A stretch of 64,000 nucleotides of DNA from contig NZ_JANLCM010000001.1 in NCBI RefSeq assembly GCF_024979235.1, positions 1,860,001-1,924,000 on the forward strand, written 5' to 3'. Both the position numbers and the translations under genes were made by a program. How positions within the stretch are numbered: the first letter of the stretch is position 1; each line of letters starts with the position of its first letter. The notes beneath the pieces are model-generated. The model made no database searches and was not told the origin of the DNA. It saw nothing but the letters and a program-made list of their open reading frames with translations. Source of the DNA: Herbiconiux aconitum (GTDB lineage Bacteria > Actinomycetota > Actinomycetes > Actinomycetales > Microbacteriaceae). Of the stretch, positions 45,334-53,265 are shown one piece after another.

Positions 45334-45394
45334 ATCGAGTGGGCACGATTCGTCGCACACGTCCCGTGGGCGCGACGAATCGTGCCCACTCGAT
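45334..45394 (+). repeat. perfect 23-bp inverted repeat
   Basis: Positions 45334-45356 and 45372-45394 are exact inverted copies (arms begin ATCGAGTGGGCACGATT), with a 15-nt loop. The element fills the gap between the kinase gene and nagB. No U-tract follows. It may terminate or process the message, or be a dispersed palindromic element. Confidence 0.8.
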
Positions 45395-45413
45395 CTGACC
45401 CGGAAGGCATCCG

Positions 45414-46199
45414 ATGGAGATCATCATCACGAACACCCCCGAAGAGGTCGGGCGGGTCGCCGCCGACCTCATCGCGGGGGTCGTGCGCTCGAGGGCGGAT
45501 GCGGTGCTCGGCGTGGCCACCGGGTCGTCGCCCCTGGCCACCTACCGGCGGCTCGCAGAGCTCTCCGCCCCCGGAACTGCCGACCGGGTGGACTTCTCGG
45601 CCGTGAGCGTGTTCGCGCTCGACGAGTACGTCGGACTTCCCGACGGTCACCCGGAGAGCTACGCCGCCGTGGTGCAGCGCGAGATCGTGAACCCTCTCGG
45701 CATCGACCCGGCCAACGCCCACGTGCCCGACGGATCGGCCGCCGATGTCGACGCCGCTGCCGCGGAGTACGACCTCGCGATCGCGCACGCCGGAGGCATC
45801 GAGCTGCAGCTGCTCGGCATCGGCCGCAACGGGCACGTCGGCTTCAACGAGCCGAGCTCGTCGCTGACCTCCCGCACCCGCGTCAAGACCCTGGCCCCGC
45901 AGACCCGAGCCGACAACGCCCGCTTCTTCGACTCACCCGATCAGGTGCCGGTGCACTGCATCACGCAGGGCCTCGGCACCATCGGCGACGCACGGCGTCT
46001 GCTGCTCGTGGCCCAGGGCGTCGACAAGGCGGATGCGATCGCGCACGTGATCGAAGGGCCGCTCTCCAGCCGCTGGCCGGGCTCCATCCTGCAGCTGCAC
46101 CCCCACGCCACGGTCGTGATCGACGAGGCGGCCGCCTCCGGCCTGGCCCTCGCCGACTATTACCGTTCCGTGCAGGAGTTCAAGCCCCGCGCCGCGTGA
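45414..46199 (+). CDS. nagB: glucosamine-6-phosphate deaminase, second copy
   Basis: A 261-residue GlcN-6-P deaminase: LGVATGSSP, ALDEYVGLPDGHPESY (base Asp), GIGRNGHVGFNEPSSS and HCITQGLGTI. Asn replaces the Asp of the D-G-H motif, as in the Bacillus-type NagB, whereas the copy at 34349 keeps Asp; the two are therefore different subtypes, not a duplication. It closes the MurNAc locus: MurQ and NagA products flow into it. GGAAGG lies about 10 nt before the ATG, just after the large inverted repeat. Confidence 0.92.
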   Translation: MEIIITNTPEEVGRVAADLIAGVVRSRADAVLGVATGSSPLATYRRLAELSAPGTADRVDFSAVSVFALDEYVGLPDGHPESYAAVVQREIVNPLGIDPANAHVPDGSAADVDAAAAEYDLAIAHAGGIELQLLGIGRNGHVGFNEPSSSLTSRTRVKTLAPQTRADNARFFDSPDQVPVHCITQGLGTIGDARRLLLVAQGVDKADAIAHVIEGPLSSRWPGSILQLHPHATVVIDEAAASGLALADYYRSVQEFKPRAA

Positions 46200-46203
46200 T
46201 TCG

Positions 46204-46237
46204 GCTGAACGCGCCAACCGCGCCCGTCGCGTTCAGC
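46204..46237 (+). terminator. hairpin after second nagB
   Basis: GCTGAACGCG (46204-46213) pairs perfectly with CGCGTTCAGC (46228-46237), 14-nt loop, 5 nt after the nagB stop and before the convergent purU. No U-tract. Confidence 0.6.
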
Positions 46238-46312
46238 GTCGAGAACGCCGATCGGTGAGTCGCCGCGACTTCGCCGGGAGGTGCGCACCAGTGGCGGCGG
46301 CGCACAATGAAC

Positions 46313-47170
46313 TCACCGGAAGATGATGGTGCGAGCGCCGTCGAGCAGCACTCGGTCTTCGGCGAACCACTTCACCGCCTGGGTGAGGGTGCGGCTCTCT
46401 TCGTCTTGACCGATCGCCACGAGCTCGGCCGGGGTTCGGGTGTGGTCGACGCGCACGACGTTCTGCTCGATGATCGGGCCCTCGTCGAGGTCGCTGGTGA
46501 CGAAGTGCGCCGTGGCGCCGATGAGTTTCACGCCGCGTGCGTGCGCCTGCTTGTAAGGGTTGGCGCCCTTGAATCCGGGAAGGAAGGAGTGGTGGATGTT
46601 GATCAGCCGACCGGCGAGCCGCTCGCACAGTTCGGGTGAGATGATCTGCATGTAGCGCGCCAGCACGACGAGTTCGATGTCGTGCTCGTCGACCGCGTCG
46701 ATGACGCGCTGTTCGAAGGCGGCTTTCGATGCGGCATCCGTCACCGGCAAGGACTCGAACGGCACGTCGTAGAACCCGGCGAGGTCGCGCAGAGATCCGT
46801 GGTTCGAGAGCACGAGCGGGATCTGCACGGGCAACTGGCCGGCACGCTGCCGGAACAGCAGGTCGTTCAGGCAGTGCGCCGCGGTCGACACCAGCACGAG
46901 GGTGCGGAGCGGCCGCCCCACCACGTCGAGCTGCCACTCCATGTCATAGCGCTCCACCACCGGAGCCAGCGCCGCCTCGAACTCCCCGCGAGATGCCTCC
47001 GACTCCACCTGCAGCCGCATGAAGAACCGCCCGGTGTCGGCCGAGGAGAATTGCTGGCTCTCCGTGATGTTGCCACCGGATGCGACGACGGCGCCGCTCA
47101 CAGCGTGCACGATTCCCGCCAGGTCGGCGCACACGAAAGTCAGCACCCAGTGGTTGTGCGGCAGCGCCAT
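46313..47170 (-). CDS. purU: formyltetrahydrofolate deformylase
   Basis: Hydrolyses 10-formyl-THF to formate and THF, balancing the one-carbon pool. The 285-residue protein has an N-terminal ACT domain (WVLTFVCADLAGIVHAVSG, GNITESQQF) and a C-terminal formyltransferase domain with INIHHSFLPGFKGANPY (catalytic Asn-His) and THFVTSDLDEGPII-like segment holding the catalytic Asp. Length and motifs are those of PurU, not PurN. Monocistronic; ATG 47170, convergent with the amino-sugar locus and divergent from the MFS gene. Confidence 0.94.
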   Translation of the reverse strand: MALPHNHWVLTFVCADLAGIVHAVSGAVVASGGNITESQQFSSADTGRFFMRLQVESEASRGEFEAALAPVVERYDMEWQLDVVGRPLRTLVLVSTAAHCLNDLLFRQRAGQLPVQIPLVLSNHGSLRDLAGFYDVPFESLPVTDAASKAAFEQRVIDAVDEHDIELVVLARYMQIISPELCERLAGRLINIHHSFLPGFKGANPYKQAHARGVKLIGATAHFVTSDLDEGPIIEQNVVRVDHTRTPAELVAIGQDEESRTLTQAVKWFAEDRVLLDGARTIIFR

Positions 47171-47234
47171 GCGACTCTCCTCTTATCCCGGGCCTCTTGC
47201 CCGCGGGTTCTCCTGAGCTACACTAGTCAGTGGC

Positions 47235-47251
47235 CGAACGGATATCGTTCG
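47235..47251. promoter_or_regulatory. palindrome CGAACG-N5-CGTTCG in the purU/MFS gap
   Basis: Perfect 6-bp arms separated by GATAT, about 150 nt before the MFS start and 65 nt before purU. It could be an operator for either gene. Otherwise the 228-nt gap shows only CTAGT and TAGGT stretches without a clear promoter. Confidence 0.35.
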
Positions 47252-47398
47252 TCCTCGGGCATGTACGAAGGCGCACCGGTTCGCGGGCTTTCTGCCCCGC
47301 CACGGTACGTCAGGTCGTCAGGCAGGCACGGCGTCGAAAAGCGCAGGGGCCTCCTCTGTCCGCCGCTTTCGAGTTGTCTTCGAATAGGTGCGCACGCT

Positions 47399-48637
47399 GT
47401 GACCACAACAATGCCGCGAACGGGCTCCACGCCTGTCGTCAAACGTTTCCCCTGGGGTGGACTGATCGTCCTCGCCACCGCCGTCTTCCTCTCGGTGACC
47501 GCCGAGATGATCCCGACCGGTCTGCTGCCGGAGATGAGCACGTCGCTCGGCGTCTCCGAATCGCAGACGGGTCTTCTGATCAGCGTCTTCGCTTTCGCCG
47601 TGGTGTTCACGAGCGTTCCCCTGACGTTCCTCTTTCGCCGAGTGCCCCGGCACCTGCTGCTGATGCTCGTGCTGGTGGTCATCGCTCTCTCCAGCCTCGT
47701 CGGCAGTCTGGCCCCGAACTTCGAGGTGCTCGTCGTGGCACGCGTCGTCGGCGGCATGGCGCACGGATTGTTCTGGGGCGTGGTGGGTGCGTATTCCGCC
47801 CACCTGGTGCCCCGGGAGCAGATCGGCCGCGCGGTCGCCATCACCACCGGAGGTGGCACGCTCGCCTTCGTGCTGGGCGTGCCGCTGGCCACCGCCGTCG
47901 GCCACGCTTGGGGCTGGCGGGTGCCGTTCTTCGGCATCGCCGTGCTGGCGCTCCTCGGCGCCGTCTTCATCGTGCTGCTGCTGCCGCGCGTCGATCACCG
48001 CAAGCACCTCGAGCCCTCGACCGACACCAGGGCGCTGCGTGCTGCGCGTCGTCGAGGACCGCTGGACCCGACCATCCCCGTGGTGGCCCTCATCTGCATC
48101 CTGGTCTCGGTGATCATGATCGGCAACTACGCCTTCTACACCTACATCGCGCCCTTCATGATCGGCCAGATGGGTGTGCCCGAAGGCCAGGTGGGGTTGC
48201 TGCTGCTCGTCTACGGTGCCGCCGGTGCGATCGGCGTGTTCGCGGCCGGAGCCGTGTTCGGTCGACGGCCCACGCTGGGGCTCGTGATCGCGCTGGCCGC
48301 GACCGGCGTCTCGGTGCTGCTGCTGGCCGTGTTCGCCGCCAACCCCGTGGTGGCCATCGGCGCCTTCTTCGTCTGGGGCGTGGCGTTCGGTGTGATTCCG
48401 ACCCTGCTGCCCACGCGACTGATGCACGCGGCGTCGCCGGAGATCCGCGACACCTCGAGCGCGTTCTACTCCTCCTCTTTCAACGCGGGCATCGGGATCG
48501 GGGCGCTGGTCGGCTCCCTCTTCCTCGACTCGCTGGGGCTGGCTTCGCTTCCGTGGATCTATCTGATCGGTCTGGTGGTCGCGGGTGCATTGCTGGCCGT
48601 GACTCCCGTTCTCACTCGCCGCGCCCGACGCGTCTGA
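47399..48637 (+). CDS. MFS transporter, DHA1/AraJ-like exporter
   Basis: A 412-residue major facilitator with twelve helices, beginning LIVLATAVFLSVTAEMIPTGLLPEMS, the signature of the AraJ/Cmr group of drug or sugar exporters, and the motif A-like FRRVPRHLL loop between helices 2 and 3, with GGMAHGLFWGVVG in helix 4. Substrate unknown. GTG 47399 (VTTTMPRTG) is chosen because codons further upstream are Arg/His-rich non-coding sequence; ATG 47411 is an alternative. ATAGGT at 47384 is a possible -10. Confidence 0.85.
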   Translation: MTTTMPRTGSTPVVKRFPWGGLIVLATAVFLSVTAEMIPTGLLPEMSTSLGVSESQTGLLISVFAFAVVFTSVPLTFLFRRVPRHLLLMLVLVVIALSSLVGSLAPNFEVLVVARVVGGMAHGLFWGVVGAYSAHLVPREQIGRAVAITTGGGTLAFVLGVPLATAVGHAWGWRVPFFGIAVLALLGAVFIVLLLPRVDHRKHLEPSTDTRALRAARRRGPLDPTIPVVALICILVSVIMIGNYAFYTYIAPFMIGQMGVPEGQVGLLLLVYGAAGAIGVFAAGAVFGRRPTLGLVIALAATGVSVLLLAVFAANPVVAIGAFFVWGVAFGVIPTLLPTRLMHAASPEIRDTSSAFYSSSFNAGIGIGALVGSLFLDSLGLASLPWIYLIGLVVAGALLAVTPVLTRRARRV

Positions 48638-48639
48638 GG

Positions 48640-48645
48640 TAAGCT
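48640..48645 (+). promoter_or_regulatory. -10 box TAAGCT of glyA-folD
   Basis: TAAGCT begins 2 nt after the MFS stop; initiation about 6 nt further on would place the 5' end exactly at the riboswitch aptamer. No convincing -35 box is seen. Confidence 0.45.
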
Positions 48646-48650
48646 GACTC

Positions 48651-48722
48651 GCGTCGCAACTGGCGTATCAGATGGTCACCATCGGGAAGCGACGGACAGG
48701 GATTCGGCCGCGCGCCTGGGTC
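48651..48722 (+). ncRNA. ZTP (pfl) riboswitch upstream of glyA
   Basis: The pfl-motif signature is present: P1 CGTCGC/GCGACG (48652-48657 with 48689-48694), conserved AACTGGCG (48658-48665), P2 GATGG/CCATC (48671-48675 with 48679-48683), CGGGAAGC (48683-48690), and the 3' element CGCGCGCCTGGGT (48709-48721) whose CGCC can pair with GGCG of the first domain to form the pseudoknot. The class binds ZMP/ZTP and turns on folate genes when 10-formyl-THF is short. A downstream ACCATC (48741-48746) repeats the 3' strand of P2 and could serve in the switch. Confidence 0.85.
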
Positions 48723-48774
48723 GATACGGATTCCGAAATCACCATCAGTCCGTCACGCCGAAAAGGAGCCAGTC

Positions 48775-50049
48775 TTGTCCGACACCTTCAATTCCCCTCT
48801 GTCTGAGGTCGATCCCGAGATCGCCGAAGTGCTGCAGCTCGAGCTCGACCGCCAGCGAGGCACACTCGAGATGATCGCGAGCGAGAACTTCGTTCCGCGA
48901 GCCGTTCTGCAGAGCCAGGGCTCGGTGCTCACCAACAAGTACGCCGAGGGCTACCCGGGCCGCCGCTACTACGGCGGCTGCGAGTTCGTCGACATCGCCG
49001 AACAGCTCGCCATCGACCGCGCGAAGTCGCTCTTCGGCGCCGAATACGCGAACGTGCAGCCGCACTCCGGCGCCACCGCGAACGCGGCGGTGCTGAGTGC
49101 CATCGCGACCCCCGGCGACACCATCCTGGGCCTCGAACTCGCCCACGGCGGTCACCTCACCCACGGCATGAAGCTCAACTTCTCGGGCAAGCTCTACAAC
49201 GCCGTCTCCTACGGCGTCGACCCCGAGACCTTCCTCGTCGACATGAACGTGGTGCGCGACAAGGCGCTCGAGCACAAGCCGCAGGTCATCATCGCCGGCT
49301 GGTCGGCCTACCCGCGGCAGCTCGACTTCGCCGCCTTCCGGGCCATCGCCGACGAGGTGGGCGCCAAGCTCTGGGTCGACATGGCGCACTTCGCCGGTCT
49401 CGTGGCCGCGGGCCTGCATCCGTCGCCCGTGCCCTTCGCCGACGTGGTGTCGTCGACCGTGCACAAGACCATCGGCGGCCCCCGCTCCGGTTTCATCGTG
49501 AGCCGTGACATGGAACTCGCGAAGAAGCTCAACTCGAACGTCTTCCCCGGCCAGCAGGGCGGACCGCTGATGCACGTCATCGCCGCCAAGGCCACGGCGT
49601 TCAAGCTCGCCGCCACACCCGAGTTCAAAGACCGCCAGGAGCGCACCGTGAGCGGTGCCCGCATCCTGGCCTCGCGCCTCACCGCCGACGACACGCGCGC
49701 CGCCGGCGTCGACGTGCTCACCGGAGGCACCGACGTGCACCTCGTGCTGGCCGACCTCCGCACCTCGGAGCTGGACGGCAAGCAGGCCGAAGACATCCTG
49801 CACGAAGTCGGCATCACCGTGAACCGCAATGCGGTTCCGTTCGACCCGCGCCCCCCGATGGTGACGTCGGGTCTTCGCATCGGCACGCCCGCCCTCGCCA
49901 CCCGTGGGTTCGGCGACGTGGAGTTCACCGAGGTGGCCGACATCATCGCCACCGCCCTGAAGCCCGCACCGGATGTCACGACCCTCCGCACCCGCGTGCT
50001 CGAGCTCACCGCGGCCTTCCCGCTCTACCCGGGCCTCGAGCAGTGGTAG
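48775..50049 (+). CDS. glyA: serine hydroxymethyltransferase
   Basis: Interconverts serine and glycine while charging THF with a one-carbon unit. The 424-residue PLP enzyme shows [13 protein letters not shown] [23 protein letters not shown], the PLP-Lys motif [16 protein letters not shown], and [11 protein letters not shown] start 6 nt after AAAAGGAG. The ZTP riboswitch 53 nt upstream makes expression respond to AICAR accumulation, that is, to a shortage of 10-formyl-THF for PurH. Overlaps folD by 7 nt. Confidence 0.96.
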   Translation: MSDTFNSPLSEVDPEIAEVLQLELDRQRGTLEMIASENFVPRAVLQSQGSVLTNKYAEGYPGRRYYGGCEFVDIAEQLAIDRAKSLFGAEYANVQPHSGATANAAVLSAIATPGDTILGLELAHGGHLTHGMKLNFSGKLYNAVSYGVDPETFLVDMNVVRDKALEHKPQVIIAGWSAYPRQLDFAAFRAIADEVGAKLWVDMAHFAGLVAAGLHPSPVPFADVVSSTVHKTIGGPRSGFIVSRDMELAKKLNSNVFPGQQGGPLMHVIAAKATAFKLAATPEFKDRQERTVSGARILASRLTADDTRAAGVDVLTGGTDVHLVLADLRTSELDGKQAEDILHEVGITVNRNAVPFDPRPPMVTSGLRIGTPALATRGFGDVEFTEVADIIATALKPAPDVTTLRTRVLELTAAFPLYPGLEQW

Positions 50050-50924
50050 CCGTTCGACTCGACGGCGTCGCCACGGCGACGGCCCTCAAGACGGAGATCC
50101 GCGAGCGGGTCGCCGCCCTCCGCGAACGTGGCATCGTTCCTGGGCTCGGCACCCTGCTCGTCGGCGACGACCCGGGGTCGATCTCCTATGTCGCCGGCAA
50201 GCACCGCGACTGCGCCGAGGTCGGCATCGAATCGGTGCGTGTCGATCTGCCGGCCACGGCGAGCGAGCAGGATGTGCGCGACGCCATCGCCGGCCTGAAC
50301 GCCGACGACTCCGTCACCGGCTACATCGTGCAGCTGCCGTTGCCCGACGGCATCGACGAGAACGCGATGCTCGAGTTGATCGACCCGGCGAAAGACGCCG
50401 ACGGCCTCCACCCCACGAACCTCGGCCGGCTCGTGCTCGGCGTGGAAGGCGAGTTGAACTCGCCGCTGCCGTGCACTCCCGCGGGCATCGTCGAGATGCT
50501 CACCCGCTACGGCGTGACGCTGCCGGGCAAGCACGTCGTGGTGGTGGGTCGCGGGCTCACCGTCGGCCGACCGCTCGGATTGCTGCTCACCCGCAAGGGC
50601 ATCGACGCCACCGTGACGCTCACCCACTCCCGCACGGTCGATCTCGCCGCTGAAGTGCGGCGGGCGGATGTCGTGGTCGCCGCCGTGGGCGTGCCCGGCC
50701 TCATCCAGCCCGATTGGGTGAAGCCCGGCGCAGCGGTGCTCGACGTGGGCATCACCCGCATCGTGAACGAAGAGACCGGCAAGGCGCGGCTCGTCGGCGA
50801 CGTCGATCCCGGGGTTGCCGAGGTCGCGGGGTTCCTGTCGCCGGTTCCTGGGGGAGTGGGGCCGATGACTCGGGCGATGCTGCTGGCCAACGTCGTTTCT
50901 GAGGCTGAGCGACGCGTTCGCTGA
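50043..50924 (+). CDS. folD: methylene-THF dehydrogenase/methenyl-THF cyclohydrolase
   Basis: Converts 5,10-methylene-THF (from GlyA) to 10-formyl-THF. The 293-residue protein has the catalytic Lys in [43 protein letters not shown], the NADP motif [17 protein letters not shown], and [12 protein letters not shown] near the C-terminus. GTG 50043 overlaps the glyA stop (GTGGTAG), so both answer to the ZTP riboswitch. A 91-bp palindromic element follows the gene. Confidence 0.96.
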   Translation: MVAVRLDGVATATALKTEIRERVAALRERGIVPGLGTLLVGDDPGSISYVAGKHRDCAEVGIESVRVDLPATASEQDVRDAIAGLNADDSVTGYIVQLPLPDGIDENAMLELIDPAKDADGLHPTNLGRLVLGVEGELNSPLPCTPAGIVEMLTRYGVTLPGKHVVVVGRGLTVGRPLGLLLTRKGIDATVTLTHSRTVDLAAEVRRADVVVAAVGVPGLIQPDWVKPGAAVLDVGITRIVNEETGKARLVGDVDPGVAEVAGFLSPVPGGVGPMTRAMLLANVVSEAERRVR

Positions 50925-50935
50925 GTTCTTGGGTG

Positions 50936-51026
50936 GGGCAGGCGGGGCGGCGGGTTTCACCTCCCGCCTAAGGGTTGAGCGGAGCTCAAAGGCGGCGGGA
51001 GGCAAAACCCGCCGCCCCGCCTGCCC
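50936..51026 (+). repeat. 91-bp nested palindromic element
   Basis: Outer arms 50936-50957 and 51005-51026 are exact 22-nt inverted copies. Inside, CCTCCCGCCT (50960-50969) can pair with AGGCGGCGGGAGG (50990-51002) with a 3-nt bulge, and TTGAGC/GCTCAA (50975-50980 with 50984-50989) close on a 3-nt loop. The whole can fold into one long hairpin, a MITE- or REP-like intergenic unit that also can terminate folD. Confidence 0.75.
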
Positions 51027-51039
51027 TGCGGGCGGCGAG

Positions 51040-51045
51040 TAGTGT
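51040..51045 (+). promoter_or_regulatory. -10 box TAGTGT, leaderless start of epimerase gene
   Basis: TAGTGT ends 6 nt before GTG 51052, just after the palindromic element. Confidence 0.5.
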
Positions 51046-51051
51046 GAAGAG

Positions 51052-51978
51052 GTGCGCGCGCCTACTGGGGATCAATACTCGCTTCGCTTCGAGGGTGAAG
51101 GGCGGGTGGTGACTGCGGTCGTCACGCAGGTGGCGGCCGGGATCCGGGCGCTTGACGTTGACGGGGTGGCGCTGGTCGAGACGTTTCCCGAGACATCCAC
51201 TCCGCCGGGGGCTGCCGGGATCGTGCTCGTGCCGTGGCCCAATCGGGTGGCGGGCGGGCGGTGGACGTTGGCGGGCGCCCCGCAACAGCTCGACATCACG
51301 GAGCCGAAACAGGGGAACGCCATTCACGGGCTGTTGCGGTCGACGGGGTATCGGATGCTCGAACAGGAGCCTCATCGCGTGCTCCAGGGCGCTACCGTCT
51401 TTCCGCAGCACGGGTACCCGTTCCTGCTCGAGACCACGGTCGAGCATCGGCTCAGCGCCGAAGGGATGACGGTGACCCACTCCATCGTGAACGAGAGCGA
51501 CCAGGCGGCCCCGGTCGCTGTCGGCGCGCATCCCTATCTCGCGCTCGGCGACCTCCCGGTGGGCGAACTCACCCTCACCATCGACGCAAGCACCCGGTTT
51601 CTCACGGATGAGCACCAGATCCCCGTCTCCGAAGAAGACGTAGCCGGCACCGACTTCGACCTCACACAGGGCCGGCGCGTCGCCGGTCTCGAGATCGACC
51701 ACGGCTTCGGTGGCGTCAGCACGAACGACGGACGGAGCGTGCAGCGACTCGAAGCACCCGACGGTCGTCGCGTCGAGCTCTGGGCCGACGAGAACTTCGG
51801 CTATGTGCAGGTCTTCACCCCGCAGAACTTCGCGGCGGCCGACGGTCCGCGTCAGGCCGTGGCGATCGAGCCCATGACGGCACCGGCGAACGCGTTCAAC
51901 TCCGGCCAGGGGCTGCGCTGGCTGCGGCCGGGGGAGCGCTGGGAGCTCGCCTGGGGCATCCGCTACGTCACCCCCTGA
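51052..51978 (+). CDS. aldose 1-epimerase family protein
   Basis: A 308-residue mutarotase-fold protein: VLVPWPNRVAGGRWTLAG substrate-loop Asn-Arg, GNAIHGLLR with the catalytic-site His, PVAVGAHPYLAL with the second catalytic His, and the Glu late in AIEPMTAPANAFN. The family interconverts anomers of hexoses or of hexose-6-phosphates; this type is nearer to the YeaD/LacX-like branch. Cytosolic. GTG 51052 is supported by the -10 box at 51040. Confidence 0.85.
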   Translation: MRAPTGDQYSLRFEGEGRVVTAVVTQVAAGIRALDVDGVALVETFPETSTPPGAAGIVLVPWPNRVAGGRWTLAGAPQQLDITEPKQGNAIHGLLRSTGYRMLEQEPHRVLQGATVFPQHGYPFLLETTVEHRLSAEGMTVTHSIVNESDQAAPVAVGAHPYLALGDLPVGELTLTIDASTRFLTDEHQIPVSEEDVAGTDFDLTQGRRVAGLEIDHGFGGVSTNDGRSVQRLEAPDGRRVELWADENFGYVQVFTPQNFAAADGPRQAVAIEPMTAPANAFNSGQGLRWLRPGERWELAWGIRYVTP

Positions 51979-52010
51979 GGCGCCTGCCGCGCCCGCCCTC
52001 CACAGAGAAA

Positions 52011-52042
52011 CCCCCGCCCAGCCGGTGCGGACTGAGCGGGGG
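52011..52042 (+). terminator. hairpin after the epimerase gene
   Basis: CCCCCGCCCAG (52011-52021) pairs with CTGAGCGGGGG (52032-52042) with one mismatch, 10-nt loop, then ACTTCTGATG. It separates convergent genes. Confidence 0.65.
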
Positions 52043-52110
52043 ACTTCTGATGAATTCGTCCTTCTTGGCATCGATTTTACGCCCGCATCGACGCGCTGTG
52101 AAGAGCCGTT

Positions 52111-52488
52111 TCAGCGAGAGACGGAGACGGCGCGAATGGTCACGACCAGCACGATCAACGCGATCATGAACATCACCCCGATGGCACCGAGCACGATGCC
52201 CGTGATGGCGAGCCCGCGCCCCATGCCCATTCGACGCGCCTTGCTCAGCCCGGCGAACCCGAAGGCCACCGCGAGCACGCTCGGCACGAACAGCACGTTG
52301 AACCCGATCGACACGATGCCGAGCACGAGCGACGCGGTGGCATAGCCGTTTCGACTGTCAGCCGGATCGACGGCGAGCGGCGCGAAGTCGTCTGTCCACC
52401 GGTAGCCGTCCCACCACCGCAGCACATCGGTCGCTTCGGGGTCGGGATACCACCCCGCACCGTTGCGGCCCTGCGGGAGGATGCTCAT
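52111..52488 (-). CDS. DUF2510 and DUF4190 membrane protein
   Basis: A 125-residue protein. Residues 10-40 are a DUF2510 motif (GAGWYPDPEATDVLRWWDGYRWT), a short Trp-rich domain common in actinobacterial membrane proteins. Two helices (about 48-75 and 90-118) form a DUF4190-like part with GIVSIGFNVLFVPSVLAVAFG and GLAITGIVLGAIG. Function unknown. A TACATT box ends 7 nt before the ATG at 52488. Confidence 0.82.
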   Translation of the reverse strand: MSILPQGRNGAGWYPDPEATDVLRWWDGYRWTDDFAPLAVDPADSRNGYATASLVLGIVSIGFNVLFVPSVLAVAFGFAGLSKARRMGMGRGLAITGIVLGAIGVMFMIALIVLVVTIRAVSVSR

Positions 52489-52495
52489 GTCGTCG

Positions 52496-52501
52496 AATGT
52501 A
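52496..52501 (-). promoter_or_regulatory. -10 box TACATT, leaderless start of DUF2510 gene
   Basis: On the minus strand TACATT is followed by 7 nt and the ATG at 52488; no ribosome binding site. Confidence 0.45.
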
Positions 52502-52542
52502 CCTCGGTCAGCTGACCGTTCGATCCGGCGCCCGGCCGCCCC

Positions 52543-53265
52543 TCAGTCGAGACCCCAGAACGGACCGTGCAGCCCCACCTCACGGAAGTAGGCGGCCGCG
52601 GTCTGGGGGTCCCGGCGGGTGTACGGAGTGTCGAGCCGCCCCTCGTACCAGCGCGCCGCGAGCCGCCACAGGGTCTCGAGCGACATCGTGTATCCGGGCT
52701 CGAGCTCCTCGGCGGCGAGCCATTCGTCGACGCAGCCCGTGGAGCAGAAGATGCTCTGGTGCGAGCAGGTGTGCACCACGTCGTCCCAGATGTGGGCCGT
52801 GGGCACCAGGAAGTGGGCGACCTGCGTGCCCGCGGGAGGCGCATCCCGTCCCACCGTCCAGGCGTGTGCGGTGCCGCAGTTCGGGCAGGTGGTGGCCACC
52901 AGCACCTCGGGGGCGCTGGGCACGAGGTGCGGGATGGCGAACGAGTCCCAGGCGCATCCGCCCCACCACAGCGTGTCGGGGCCCATCACCGAGAAGCCGA
53001 GCGGGATCGAGGCGAACGGATGCGCCATCAGGATGCGCCGCTCGGCGTCGAGCACCACGTGCCGCTCGGTCGCGAGCCGGTCGAAGGCGGCGGAAACGAC
53101 GGCCGGTTCGGCCCCGAGCGCGGAGGCCAGCTCGTCGACCGACGAGGCGGCGCCGCTCGACGCGAACCGCGCGTAGATCGCGTGCCGCACCCGCTCGGCG
53201 AACTCGGCGGAGTCGTCCACCTCCGCGGGGCCGGTCGCGGTGCCGTGGCCGCCGGCGGAACTCAT
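52543..53265 (-). CDS. MerB-like organomercurial lyase family protein
   Basis: A 240-residue alkylmercury lyase homologue. An N-terminal winged-helix part (about 20-75) precedes the MerB fold. Cys104-x-x-Asp107 in GGCAWDSFAIPHL and Cys167 in VVHTCSHQSIF align with MerB Cys96, Asp99 and Cys159, and Cys127 with Cys117; extra Cys130, Cys174 and Cys178 are present. MerB protonolyses C-Hg bonds. No merA, merT or merR is near. The ATG overlaps the stop of the upstream ABC exporter gene (ATGA), so it is the fourth gene of a coupled TetR-exporter operon. A role in mercury detoxification is possible but the context suggests another compound. Confidence 0.78.
   Translation of the reverse strand: MSSAGGHGTATGPAEVDDSAEFAERVRHAIYARFASSGAASSVDELASALGAEPAVVSAAFDRLATERHVVLDAERRILMAHPFASIPLGFSVMGPDTLWWGGCAWDSFAIPHLVPSAPEVLVATTCPNCGTAHAWTVGRDAPPAGTQVAHFLVPTAHIWDDVVHTCSHQSIFCSTGCVDEWLAAEELEPGYTMSLETLWRLAARWYEGRLDTPYTRRDPQTAAAYFREVGLHGPFWGLD

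Noticed and set aside
47235..47251. CGAACG-N5-CGTTCG as a proven operator of the MFS exporter
   Set aside because: It is a real palindrome, but far from the start, without a clear promoter and without a regulator gene nearby; kept only as a low-confidence site.
48651..48722. Glycine, T-box or THF riboswitch before glyA
   Set aside because: None of their conserved elements is present, whereas the CUGGCG/GCCUGGG pattern and P1 stem of the ZTP class are.
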